Made by a program: the position numbers and the translations under genes. A stretch of 14,000 bases of DNA from JAQUGA01 sp964521105 (GTDB lineage: Bacteria; Bacteroidota; Bacteroidia; Bacteroidales; WCHB1-69): the NCBI GenBank assembly GCA_964521105.1, contig CAZFPO010000074.1, positions 1 to 14,000 of the forward strand. The letters are read 5' to 3'. The notes under the pieces are model-generated. The model searched no databases, was not told the DNA's origin, and saw only the letters and a program-made list of their open reading frames with translations. The first letter of the stretch is position 1; each line of letters begins with the position of its first letter. Positions 1-6,380 of this stretch are shown in pieces.

Positions 1-20
1 AAACATGTGAATGAAGAAGT

Positions 21-884
21 ATGAAAATATACAATTACAAGTTAACTAGATATAAATTCAATAGTAAAGAACTTGACCAAGAAACTGGACTGTATTATTA
101 TGGGGCTCGATATTACTCTCCTTACCTAAACATTTGGGGCTCGGTTGACCCAAAATCGGATGACTATCCGCATCAATCAGCATTTATGTTTTGTAGTGGT
201 AACCCTGTTGTGAGAGTGGATATGGATGGAATGAGTGATGATTGGGTACAAGATAGTAAGTCATTGGAATATAAATGGATGGACAATGTTACATCTCCAA
301 GTAACACTCCCTCTGGTTATAATTATGTTGGACCTAATGATTCTGACATTATCAATCATATGGGGTTAGGGGGAAAACAACCAACAGAGTCTTCAAACAG
401 AATTGGTTACGTTGCTGGTGATGTTGAAGAAGGCAGATACGCAGTTAATCATATGGTTAATGTTAAAGCAAAAAGTGATATTGCAATAACAGCAAATATT
501 AGTTATAATCTAAATAGTACTGATGAAAACAATAAATCAGGAAGACAATTTAAGGGTATAAGCATTTCGGCAACTCTAATAAATTATAATTCTGGAGTTG
601 ATGGGAAAATTTCAACAACGGCTAAACTTAATGTTAGCTATGGTGGTAAAAACTATATTTCAAATTTTACTGATGGAAACGGTGATATGATAAAACAACC
701 AGGCTCAAGTATCAGTAATGCAAATATTTCTATTCCTGCAAGAGCATTAAATTCTTCTAACAAAATGAATATTAACATTACTGGACAGTGGTGGGTTCGA
801 AATTCTTCTAATCTAAACACTCCAGTTGTTTACCATCCTCTTACACCATTACCACAAAAGTTTAGTCATGGTTGGAAATTTTAG
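21..884 (+). CDS. Rhs-repeat core C-terminal fragment with unrecognised polymorphic tip
   Basis: Residues about 11-71 are the end of the Rhs/YD-repeat core: the family pattern KELDxETGLYYYGARYY, then SVDP, then NPVVRVDMDGM, where DMDGM stands in for the usual DPDGM boundary. Residues 72-115 resemble the linker that often follows the core in Bacteroidota (DDWVQD, YVG, SDI). Residues about 120-287 are Ser/Asn/Gly/Ile-rich with alternating hydrophobics, which suggests a beta-sandwich, and end in a Trp-containing tail; I recognise no known toxin fold or catalytic motif. Rhs proteins normally exceed 1000 residues, and this reading frame has a TGA at 12-14 just before the ATG. It is therefore either an orphan tip left by recombination or the 3' end of a frameshifted gene. 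The lipoprotein gene 27 bases downstream is a candidate immunity partner. The Rhs identity is secure; the toxin role and the exact start are inference. Confidence 0.8.
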   Translation: MKIYNYKLTRYKFNSKELDQETGLYYYGARYYSPYLNIWGSVDPKSDDYPHQSAFMFCSGNPVVRVDMDGMSDDWVQDSKSLEYKWMDNVTSPSNTPSGYNYVGPNDSDIINHMGLGGKQPTESSNRIGYVAGDVEEGRYAVNHMVNVKAKSDIAITANISYNLNSTDENNKSGRQFKGISISATLINYNSGVDGKISTTAKLNVSYGGKNYISNFTDGNGDMIKQPGSSISNANISIPARALNSSNKMNINITGQWWVRNSSNLNTPVVYHPLTPLPQKFSHGWKF

Positions 885-911
885 TTTTTTACATATAAAA
901 CCTTTAGTAAA

Positions 912-1511
912 ATGAAAGTCGTTATTAGTTTTTTAACACTCTGTTTATTTACTTGTTGTAATGGTACTGTTGATAAAAATAAGTGTTTCGATTGTAAAGA
1001 AACTTATCATAAAGCAATTTCCCATCTAAATAATTATTATTTAGATAGCAATAAAATAGAATTGACAGAATCTCTTTTATTGGCTGATACAGCATTATTA
1101 AATTGCGTTGACTATAAAGTAAAGTTTATAAACTTGAAAATAACTTTACTTATGTTATTGGGCAAATATGAAGAAGGTGCTTTATTTATAGATTTAATAG
1201 CAAAAGAAGATTTTGAAAAACCCTATGAAAAATCATTATTTTCTAACACTTTTAGAGCTTTAATGCTTGAAAAACAGGGCAATATTTTTAGTCGTGATAG
1301 TTGCTACCAAAAGGCAACATTAGAAATTGAAGAGTATCTGAAAATTAATCCTGATGATAAAAATGCAATATTGGATTTGACATACACTCGATTAAAGTAC
1401 ATTGATATCTTAACTGTTCTTTCAGAACTCAAGAAATCACAAAACCAAAACGCAGAAGATTATGATTTTTATGAGGCATTAATTGAAACAATAAAAACTA
1501 TACCGAAATAA
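912..1511 (+). CDS. Small TPR-like lipoprotein, candidate immunity protein for the Rhs tip
   Basis: The 199-residue product starts with a lipoprotein-type signal: a short basic start, a hydrophobic stretch at 4-14, then Cys15-Cys16, either of which could be the lipidated residue (LFTC or FTCC). The mature part is almost wholly helical. It has pairs of amphipathic helices at roughly 25-60, 64-100, 105-145 and 150-190 with TPR-like spacing (for example the stretch around LLGKYEEGALFID, and INPDDKNAILDL near 145-156), but no textbook TPR consensus. Cys25 and Cys28 form a CxxC near the N-terminus. It follows the Rhs tip gene by 27 bases on the same strand, so co-transcription is likely. From family knowledge, small helical lipoproteins behind Rhs tips in Bacteroidota are plausible immunity proteins. 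A lipoprotein partner would imply that the tip acts in the envelope. The pairing is inference from position only. Confidence 0.7.
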   Translation: MKVVISFLTLCLFTCCNGTVDKNKCFDCKETYHKAISHLNNYYLDSNKIELTESLLLADTALLNCVDYKVKFINLKITLLMLLGKYEEGALFIDLIAKEDFEKPYEKSLFSNTFRALMLEKQGNIFSRDSCYQKATLEIEEYLKINPDDKNAILDLTYTRLKYIDILTVLSELKKSQNQNAEDYDFYEALIETIKTIPK

Positions 1512-1522
1512 ATTTTAAGTTT

Positions 1523-1621
1523 TCACAATATCAGCTGTTTTAATTTGGCTTTAGTAATAAAAGCATCGAGGAAGATTTTTACTACATTTTTGTCATTATC
1601 GTTCATAATTTCGATGGCTTT
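1523..1621 (-). pseudogene. Relic of an XRE-type regulator C-terminus (copy A)
   Basis: On the minus strand 32 codons read KAIEIMNDNDKNVV, then KIFLDAFITKAKLKQLIL and a stop. This resembles the C-terminal tail common in Bacteroidota helix-turn-helix XRE regulators (pattern IExMxxxDKNVVKxFxDAFITK). Upstream the frame closes after three more codons, so the DNA-binding domain is missing and this is a remnant. Its first half is repeated at 1910-1957. The assignment rests on my memory of that tail motif and is moderate. Confidence 0.45.
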
Positions 1622-1694
1622 AAACTGCAATTATTAAATGTCCGTCAGGCTCTAAAACTTCTAAAACAACTAAACTCGTGCGGTGGCAAATGAA

Positions 1695-1738
1695 TCCGCC
1701 AGCTGGCGGAGCGCGCGCGTGATCCGCCAGCTGGCGGA
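1695..1738. repeat. Two identical 16-bp GC-rich palindromes
   Basis: The perfect palindrome TCCGCCAGCTGGCGGA occurs at 1695-1710 and again at 1723-1738. The two are separated by 12 bases that include GCGCGCGCG. Each copy is followed by GC. The GC content is far above that of the surrounding AT-rich DNA. Each copy could form an 8-bp stem in cruciform, or the two copies could pair with each other. It looks like a dispersed repeat element rather than a terminator, since no T-run follows. Confidence 0.85.
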
Positions 1739-1760
1739 GCTTGAGATAAGTTGAATCGTT

Positions 1761-1826
1761 GCAAATCTTAAAAAGTGCTTTAGCATCGTTTCGGTGCTAA
1801 CCGAAACCGACTTTTATTAGATTTGC
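1761..1826. repeat. Nested 66-nt imperfect hairpin
   Basis: Three nested stems share one axis. The outer stem is GCAAATCT (1761-1768) with AGATTTGC (1819-1826). The middle stem is AAAAGT (1771-1776) with ACTTTT (1810-1815). The inner 8-bp stem is GTTTCGGT (1788-1795) with ACCGAAAC (1800-1807) around the loop GCTA. The arrangement suggests a structured RNA or a foldback repeat element; a short GC run (GCGGGGGGA) follows at 1842-1850. No coding frame runs through it. Confidence 0.65.
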
Positions 1827-1858
1827 AGATGAAAACTTATTGCGGGGGGACAGCGATA

Positions 1859-1902
1859 TTTTTTTCTTGATTTTTTTGCAACTTTTTTTATCAAGAAAAA
1901 AA
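1859..1902. repeat. AT-rich 13-bp inverted repeat
   Basis: TTTTTTTCTTGAT (1859-1871) is perfectly complementary to ATCAAGAAAAAAA (1890-1902) around an 18-base loop that contains GCAA. It could act as a terminator-like structure on either strand. Similar CTTGAT/ATCAAG foldbacks are familiar in Bacteroidota intergenic DNA, so a dispersed repeat is as likely as a terminator for the genes to the left. Confidence 0.6.
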
Positions 1903-1909
1903 GTGGATA

Positions 1910-1957
1910 GAAAATTTTGTCTACATTTTTGTCATGATCATTTAAAATTTCTCTGGC
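1910..1957 (-). pseudogene. Second, shorter relic of the same regulator tail (copy B)
   Basis: The minus strand reads AREILNDHDKNVDKIF, clearly related to copy A at 1523-1621 (EIMNDNDKNVVKIF), and then runs straight into the AT-rich hairpin at 1859-1902. At DNA level, 1921-1969 and 1582-1631 are a diverged direct repeat that shares the first 15 bases exactly. The frame is broken just upstream by a one-base difference relative to copy A. It is non-functional. Confidence 0.4.
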
Positions 1958-2069
1958 TCAGATTTCAATATGAGGAATAAACCCATAATCAGCGATACAA
2001 TCGCTGAAACGATTAAATGTTTCTAAATCAATTTGTTGATACGAATTGAAACAAACATTAAATCGGGAT

Positions 2070-2130
2070 TAAACCCAAAAAATCAAATAGTTCGATTTTT
2101 TCAAATCTCCTATTGATTAATTTGGGTTTA
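2070..2130. repeat. Inverted repeat with 10-bp perfect outer stem
   Basis: TAAACCCAAA (2070-2079) pairs perfectly with TTTGGGTTTA (2121-2130). Inside it, AATCAAATAG and CTATTGATTA extend the pairing imperfectly. It directly abuts the hairpin-rich element that starts at 2131. Just upstream are a perfect 6-bp stem (CAGCGA 1990-1995 with TCGCTG 2001-2006) and a near-complementary pair at 2011-2022 and 2053-2064. No gene is visible here. Confidence 0.6.
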
Positions 2131-2390
2131 AGCTGCTCTTTCAGAGCGAATTCAACTCATTTTATCTTCACCGCTGAAGCGTTGTTTTAGGTTGAAGTAA
2201 ATTCTGGCTTTCAGCCTGAAAAATCTACGTTGGTCGTTGCTCGACTAATGTAATTCATAGTTTAGTTGAACAACGACTATCAACAAACATTGTCAAATTA
2301 AGCAGTCTGAAAGACTGCCTTATTTCAACACGAGGCATAGCCTCGTGCATATGTGTATCTAATAAATAAGTCGCCCTGAAGGGGCAGCTT
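2131..2390. repeat. Hairpin-rich element with two diverged inverted arms
   Basis: The left arm starts AGCTG at 2131 and the right arm ends CAGCTT at 2390, reading the same on the opposite strand. Each arm carries equivalent hairpins. GCTCT-TTC-AGAGC (2135-2147) mirrors GCCCT-GAA-GGGGC (2373-2385). GGCT-TTC-AGCC (2206-2216) mirrors GCAGTCT-GAA-AGACTGC (2302-2318). GTTGAAGTAA (2191-2200) mirrors TTATTTCAAC (2320-2329). A strong stem, CACGAGGC-ATA-GCCTCGTG (2329-2347), stands in the right arm. The arms meet in an imperfect 18-bp foldback, 2231-2248 with 2262-2279. Stem bases differ between the arms in paired fashion. No open frame of useful length exists on either strand. This fits a mobile or structured repeat; its function is unknown. 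Confidence 0.6.
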
Positions 2391-2598
2391 ATTTTCTTTT
2401 CTTTATTCCAGAAACAATGCTTCAAGTTTATCTTATTGTATGCTTTCTCTCATCTATCCATTACGCAATAATTATTTAAGCAGTTTTGAAAGTTAGATTT
2501 TATAAATTTGATTTCACCAACAAAAAAGCTGTTTTCAGATGTCAAGTAAAACGTTTTTCAATATCTTTGTCTAGATTTAAAAGAAATATATCATTTAC
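2391..2598. other. AT-rich intergenic stretch before the thioredoxin-like gene
   Basis: No open frame, RNA gene or strong foldback is visible here. The only signal I can support is a TATCTTTG promoter-like box close to the downstream gene. Confidence 0.5.
2562..2569 (+). promoter_or_regulatory. Candidate Bacteroidota -7 box for the thioredoxin-like gene
   Basis: TATCTTTG matches the TAnnTTTG consensus of the Bacteroidota primary sigma factor and sits 29 bases before the start codon. No TTTG is found at the expected 19-21 base spacing upstream, so the call is tentative. Confidence 0.4.
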
Positions 2599-4002
2599 AT
2601 GAAAAAACATTTTTTAATTATAACTATTGTTGTTTTACAATGGTTGAATTGCGGATTTTCTTCAGCTCAATCATATAAAATTTCGGGGAACATAAAGGGG
2701 TATGATGGTAAAATATACCTTTTTAGTTATTTTGGTGAACGTAAAATTTTAATTGATTCATCAATTGTAAACAAAGGTGATTTTCAATTAAATGTGAAGG
2801 AAAATTCACCTGTTGGAATGTATAAGATTGCATTTTTCAAAGAATTCCAAGCTCGTTATCAAGGAGATAAAGAAGTTTATTTCGATTTAATTTTTAATAA
2901 AGAGAATATTTTTTTCACTACTGATGCAACAAATATTCAGGATAGTTTAAAGTTTATTCAATCTGAAGAAAATAAAATACTGTACGATTACATGAGAAAT
3001 GATGCAAAAGTATGGCATCAGCTTCAGGCTATGTCCCAAGCATATACTTCTTTAGACGAAAAAGATTCTTTTCGAAAAGTCATGGAAGAAAAATATAATC
3101 AACTTCGTGCAAAACATAATGTGTATACCGAAAATTTATTAGTTAAAAACTTAAATACTTTTGCCTTTCGCTACATTAAATCAACACGTTCGGTAATGCC
3201 TCCCATCGGACTTAACGATGTCGAAATGCAAGGTTTTATCAAAACGCATTACTTCGATTTCATCGATTTTAAAGATACAAACCTTTTATATAGCGATTTA
3301 TTCACAACTCATTCCTTTGGTTTTGTAAAACTTAGTATTGATTACGGAATTGCGAAACCCGAGCAACAAAAGAAATTTATTGCAGCCATCGACACTATTT
3401 TTAGCAAAGCAAAAGCAAACGATAGAGTTTTTTCGATGATTCGCAATTACATTATCAAAGGCTTCGAATATTTAGATATGGAAATTGTACTTTCACACAT
3501 TGCTGAACATTACATGATTCAGGAAAGTTGTGAGGATGAAGCCAAGCAAAATAGTCGATTAAAAATGCGTTTAGATGCATTTAAAAAATTGGCTACCGGA
3601 CAAAAAGCTCCTGATTTTTCGTTTAATTCGAATGGGAAAACGGTTGCTTTAGCCAATATTGAGGCACCTTATACCATTGTAATTTTTTGGGCAAGCACTT
3701 GTCCGCATTGCATTCAAATACTTCCCGAAGTTTATAAACTCTATCAACAACAAAAAACTAAAAAATTTGAAGTGGTTGCCATTTCACTTGATATGAATAA
3801 AGTGGAATACGAAACGTATTTCAACAAACAAAAGTTTAGTTGGATTAACTATTGTGATTTTATGGGATGGGATGGTAAAATTGCAAGCGATTACTGCGTT
3901 TATGCCACTCCAACAATGATTTTATTGGATAAAGACAAACGCGTGGTTGCAAAACCTACCAGCTTCCCAGAACTAATGGATGAATTAAAAGGAATTTTGT
4001 AA
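2599..4002 (+). CDS. Periplasmic DUF4369 / TlpA-like thiol-disulfide protein
   Basis: This 467-residue protein has an N-terminal signal peptide (hydrophobic 4-20, likely cleavage after Ala23 in SSAQ). A beta-rich DUF4369-type domain at about 25-120 follows (SYKISGNIKGYDGKIYL, then ILIDSSIVNKGDFQL), then a helical linker to about 330. A C-terminal AhpC/TSA-thioredoxin domain occupies 333-467. The redox motif is WASTCPHC with Cys368 and Cys371, and the cis-proline is in YATPTM (Pro438). Proteins of this architecture are exported Bacteroidota thioredoxins related to TlpA and ResA; they reduce or isomerise disulfides in envelope proteins. The substrate is not visible. Cys18 lies in the signal region without a proper lipobox (WLNC), so lipidation is unlikely. 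It is probably a single-gene unit, since a simple repeat and a gap separate it from the next gene. Confidence 0.9.
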   Translation: MKKHFLIITIVVLQWLNCGFSSAQSYKISGNIKGYDGKIYLFSYFGERKILIDSSIVNKGDFQLNVKENSPVGMYKIAFFKEFQARYQGDKEVYFDLIFNKENIFFTTDATNIQDSLKFIQSEENKILYDYMRNDAKVWHQLQAMSQAYTSLDEKDSFRKVMEEKYNQLRAKHNVYTENLLVKNLNTFAFRYIKSTRSVMPPIGLNDVEMQGFIKTHYFDFIDFKDTNLLYSDLFTTHSFGFVKLSIDYGIAKPEQQKKFIAAIDTIFSKAKANDRVFSMIRNYIIKGFEYLDMEIVLSHIAEHYMIQESCEDEAKQNSRLKMRLDAFKKLATGQKAPDFSFNSNGKTVALANIEAPYTIVIFWASTCPHCIQILPEVYKLYQQQKTKKFEVVAISLDMNKVEYETYFNKQKFSWINYCDFMGWDGKIASDYCVYATPTMILLDKDKRVVAKPTSFPELMDELKGIL

Positions 4003-4024
4003 CCTTCTCACTTCCCACTTTCAA

Positions 4025-4205
4025 CTTTCCCACTTTCTTACTTTCACCTTTCNNNNNNNNNNNNNNNNNNNNNNNNNNNNNNNNNNNNNNNNNNNNNNNN
4101 NNNNNNNNNNNNNNNNNNNNNNNNNNNNNNNNNNNNNNNNNNNNNNNNNNNNCTTTCCCACTTTCTTACTTTCACCTTTCTACTTTCTTACTTCCCACTT
4201 CCCCA
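4025..4205. repeat. CTTTC-type simple-sequence repeat interrupted by an assembly gap
   Basis: From about 4006 to 4207 the plus strand is pyrimidine-rich, made of variants of CTTTC, CACTTT and ACTTC units. The 28 bases at 4025-4052, immediately left of the N run, are identical to the 28 bases at 4153-4180, immediately right of it. The gap therefore lies inside, or is an artefact of, this tandem repeat. Confidence 0.85.
4053..4152. other. Assembly gap (100 N)
   Basis: The run is exactly 100 N, the usual placeholder for a gap of unknown size. Both sides carry the same 28-base repeat, so the true gap may be short, zero, or a longer repeat array. No gene is interrupted. Confidence 0.98.
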
Positions 4206-4269
4206 CTTATCAAACCCTCCTTGTCAATAAAAAAAACTCAAATTAACCTTTTTAGTTATTTATTTTAAG

Positions 4270-4277
4270 TATACTTG
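4270..4277 (+). promoter_or_regulatory. Weak candidate -7 box upstream of the OmpA-family gene
   Basis: TATACTTG has one mismatch to TAnnTTTG and lies 45 bases before the ATG. There is no clear -33 TTTG; only T-rich sequence is present around 4248-4253. Confidence 0.25.
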
Positions 4278-4322
4278 CATACAATAATTTAATGTTGAAA
4301 AGCGTACTATTTAAAACCTTTT

Positions 4323-6344
4323 ATGAAGAAATTATCTTTATTACTAGTGCTTTTATTTACATTTAGTTCTGTTTTTGTTTATTCGCAAGACGATGATGAA
4401 ACTGATAAAGCACAAGAGGGTGGATGCAAAACCAAACTCGAAAAACAAGTTCAAAAAAAATACGACAAAGCCATAGCTGCTCGTAAAAAAGGTGACAGAG
4501 AAACTGCCACGGAATTGTTTAAAGAGGTAATTGAAATGGACCCTGAATTTGCAAATCCATATTATTTTTTAGGTTTTTCATTAATACGTGATATTGAAAA
4601 TGGAAAAGGGAACGAAAAAACAATGACAGATGCTATTGGATATTTTGAAAAATGCTATCAATTGTGTCCAGACTTTAATATTTACGCTTTTTTTTATGCA
4701 GGAAAACTTTACTATACGATGGAACAATATACAAAAGCCGTGGTTCCTTTGCAAGAATTTGTAAAAAACAGAGATAAAATAAAAAATGAAGTTGATTTTG
4801 ATGAGGCTGAAAGCATGGTTCGATGGTCAAAATTTTATGAGGAAGCATATCAAAACAAAGTAAATTTTAACCCTCAAATTGTAAAAGGAGTTTCTTCAAA
4901 ATATGATGATTATCTTTTTTGTTTAACTCCCGATCAGGAGATTATGTTTTACTCAAGAAGAATTCCGCAGGGGGCTGATAAAACGGATATTTATCAACAA
5001 CAACGCGATGTGGAGGTTTTTACATTTAGTAATTACGATACACAATCAAAATCTTATTCAAATGGTGAAGCAATGCCTTTCCCGTTTAATCAAAGTAAAA
5101 ACGAAGGAGGTGCGACTATTACGGTAAATAATAAATACATGGTTTTTGTCCGCTCTGTTCAATTAATTGATGGTTACTTGAACTCAGATTTATTCTATTC
5201 GGAGTTAAAAGGCGAAGATTGGACTGAGCCAAAAAGTTTGGGCAACGATATAAATACTCCAAAAACGTGGGAAACTATGCCAAGTATTAGTGCTGACGGG
5301 AAAACACTCTATTTTGTGAGCGACCGTCCTGGTGGTCAAGGTGGATATGATATTTATATGACGACAAAAAAAGATAATGGAACATGGGGGGCACCTGTTA
5401 ATTTAGGTCCAACGATAAATACACCAAAAAATGAAAAAACTCCCTTTATCCATTCGGATAGTCAAACTTTATATTTTTCATCTGATGGACACATGGGTTT
5501 TGGTGGTTATGATATTTTTTATTCTCACATTGATGAAAGTAATGGTAAATGGGTAGCTCCAAAAAACATTGGATTCCCTATAAATTCGGATAGAGATGAA
5601 ACTGGATTTTTTGTAAGTATCGATGGAAGCAAAGGGTTCTACGCATCAAATATCGACTTAAATACCAAAAAGACGGGCGATTGGAATTTATTTGAATTTG
5701 AAATGCCCGAATCAGCTCGCCCTCAAAAAGTGGTCTTAATTAAAGGTAATGTAAAAACAGAAACCGGTGATATTGTGGAAGCAAATGTTACTCTGAAAAA
5801 TACTGTTACAAAATCAATTACCGAAATTCCAATCGATAATTATGATGGAAATTATGCAACGGTTGCATTAATGAAAAACGATTATATTTTGACCGTCAAA
5901 AAAGAGGGATTTGCTTACGAAACACATTATATCGAAACTAAAAAACCCGAAACAAATGTGATTCAAAATGTAAATATTGAAGTAAAACCTATTGAAGTTG
6001 GTAAAAGTTATAATTTAAACGACATCTATTTTTTAACAGACAGTTATGAGTTAAATTCTGAGTCAAAATCGGTTATTGACGATTTTATTGAATTTATGAA
6101 AGATAATAAAAGCATTAAGGTTGAATTACAAGGACATACTGATAATGTTGGTTCACCTGCTTACAATTTAACACTTTCCGAAAATCGTGCGAAATCGGTG
6201 TATGAATACATAATTCAAAACGGTATTTCTACCGATAGGATGACCTATAAAGGGTATGGACAAACCAAACCAATAGCAAACAATAATACTGAGGAAGGAA
6301 AAGCTAAAAACCGTAGAACTGTTTTCTTAATTACTCAAAAGTAA
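4323..6344 (+). CDS. TPR / PD40 beta-propeller / OmpA-family envelope protein, PorE-like
   Basis: This 673-residue exported protein has a signal peptide at 1-21 (cleavage near VYSQ). TPR helices span about 40-180. A beta-propeller built from PD40/WD40-like blades spans about 190-460, with clear blades SADGKTLYFVSD plus GGYDIY (323-345) and SQTLYFSSD plus GGYDIFY (379-400). A carboxypeptidase-regulatory-like beta domain follows at 468-535, and a C-terminal OmpA peptidoglycan-binding domain at 560-673. In that last domain GHTDNVG (604-610) and SENRAKSVYEY hold Asp607 and Arg622, in the spacing used to bind diaminopimelate. The order TPR, propeller, regulatory-like domain, OmpA and the length match PorE (PG1058 of Porphyromonas gingivalis), a peptidoglycan-anchoring component of the type IX secretion system. 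Bacteroidota carry several paralogues of this architecture, so OmpA-family is secure and PorE is a likely but unproven assignment. Cys35 follows GG but lacks a lipobox. Confidence 0.9.
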   Translation: MKKLSLLLVLLFTFSSVFVYSQDDDETDKAQEGGCKTKLEKQVQKKYDKAIAARKKGDRETATELFKEVIEMDPEFANPYYFLGFSLIRDIENGKGNEKTMTDAIGYFEKCYQLCPDFNIYAFFYAGKLYYTMEQYTKAVVPLQEFVKNRDKIKNEVDFDEAESMVRWSKFYEEAYQNKVNFNPQIVKGVSSKYDDYLFCLTPDQEIMFYSRRIPQGADKTDIYQQQRDVEVFTFSNYDTQSKSYSNGEAMPFPFNQSKNEGGATITVNNKYMVFVRSVQLIDGYLNSDLFYSELKGEDWTEPKSLGNDINTPKTWETMPSISADGKTLYFVSDRPGGQGGYDIYMTTKKDNGTWGAPVNLGPTINTPKNEKTPFIHSDSQTLYFSSDGHMGFGGYDIFYSHIDESNGKWVAPKNIGFPINSDRDETGFFVSIDGSKGFYASNIDLNTKKTGDWNLFEFEMPESARPQKVVLIKGNVKTETGDIVEANVTLKNTVTKSITEIPIDNYDGNYATVALMKNDYILTVKKEGFAYETHYIETKKPETNVIQNVNIEVKPIEVGKSYNLNDIYFLTDSYELNSESKSVIDDFIEFMKDNKSIKVELQGHTDNVGSPAYNLTLSENRAKSVYEYIIQNGISTDRMTYKGYGQTKPIANNNTEEGKAKNRRTVFLITQK

Positions 6345-6380
6345 TGGTTGAGTTCTATTAATAAAAATTATTTCTTGTGG

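Noticed and set aside
1611..1679. Minus-strand peptide TSLVVLEVLEPDGHLIIAV as part of a gene
   Set aside because: It is a short frame ending in a stop next to the regulator relic; I recognise no family and it has no start, so it was not called.
1695..1738. Possible CRISPR repeats (two identical 16-bp units)
   Set aside because: There are only two copies, each a perfect palindrome, with a 12-base spacer and no cas genes nearby.
2599..2680. Lipoprotein assignment for the DUF4369/thioredoxin protein via Cys18
   Set aside because: The residues before the Cys are W-L-N, which do not fit a lipobox; a signal peptidase I site at SSAQ fits better.
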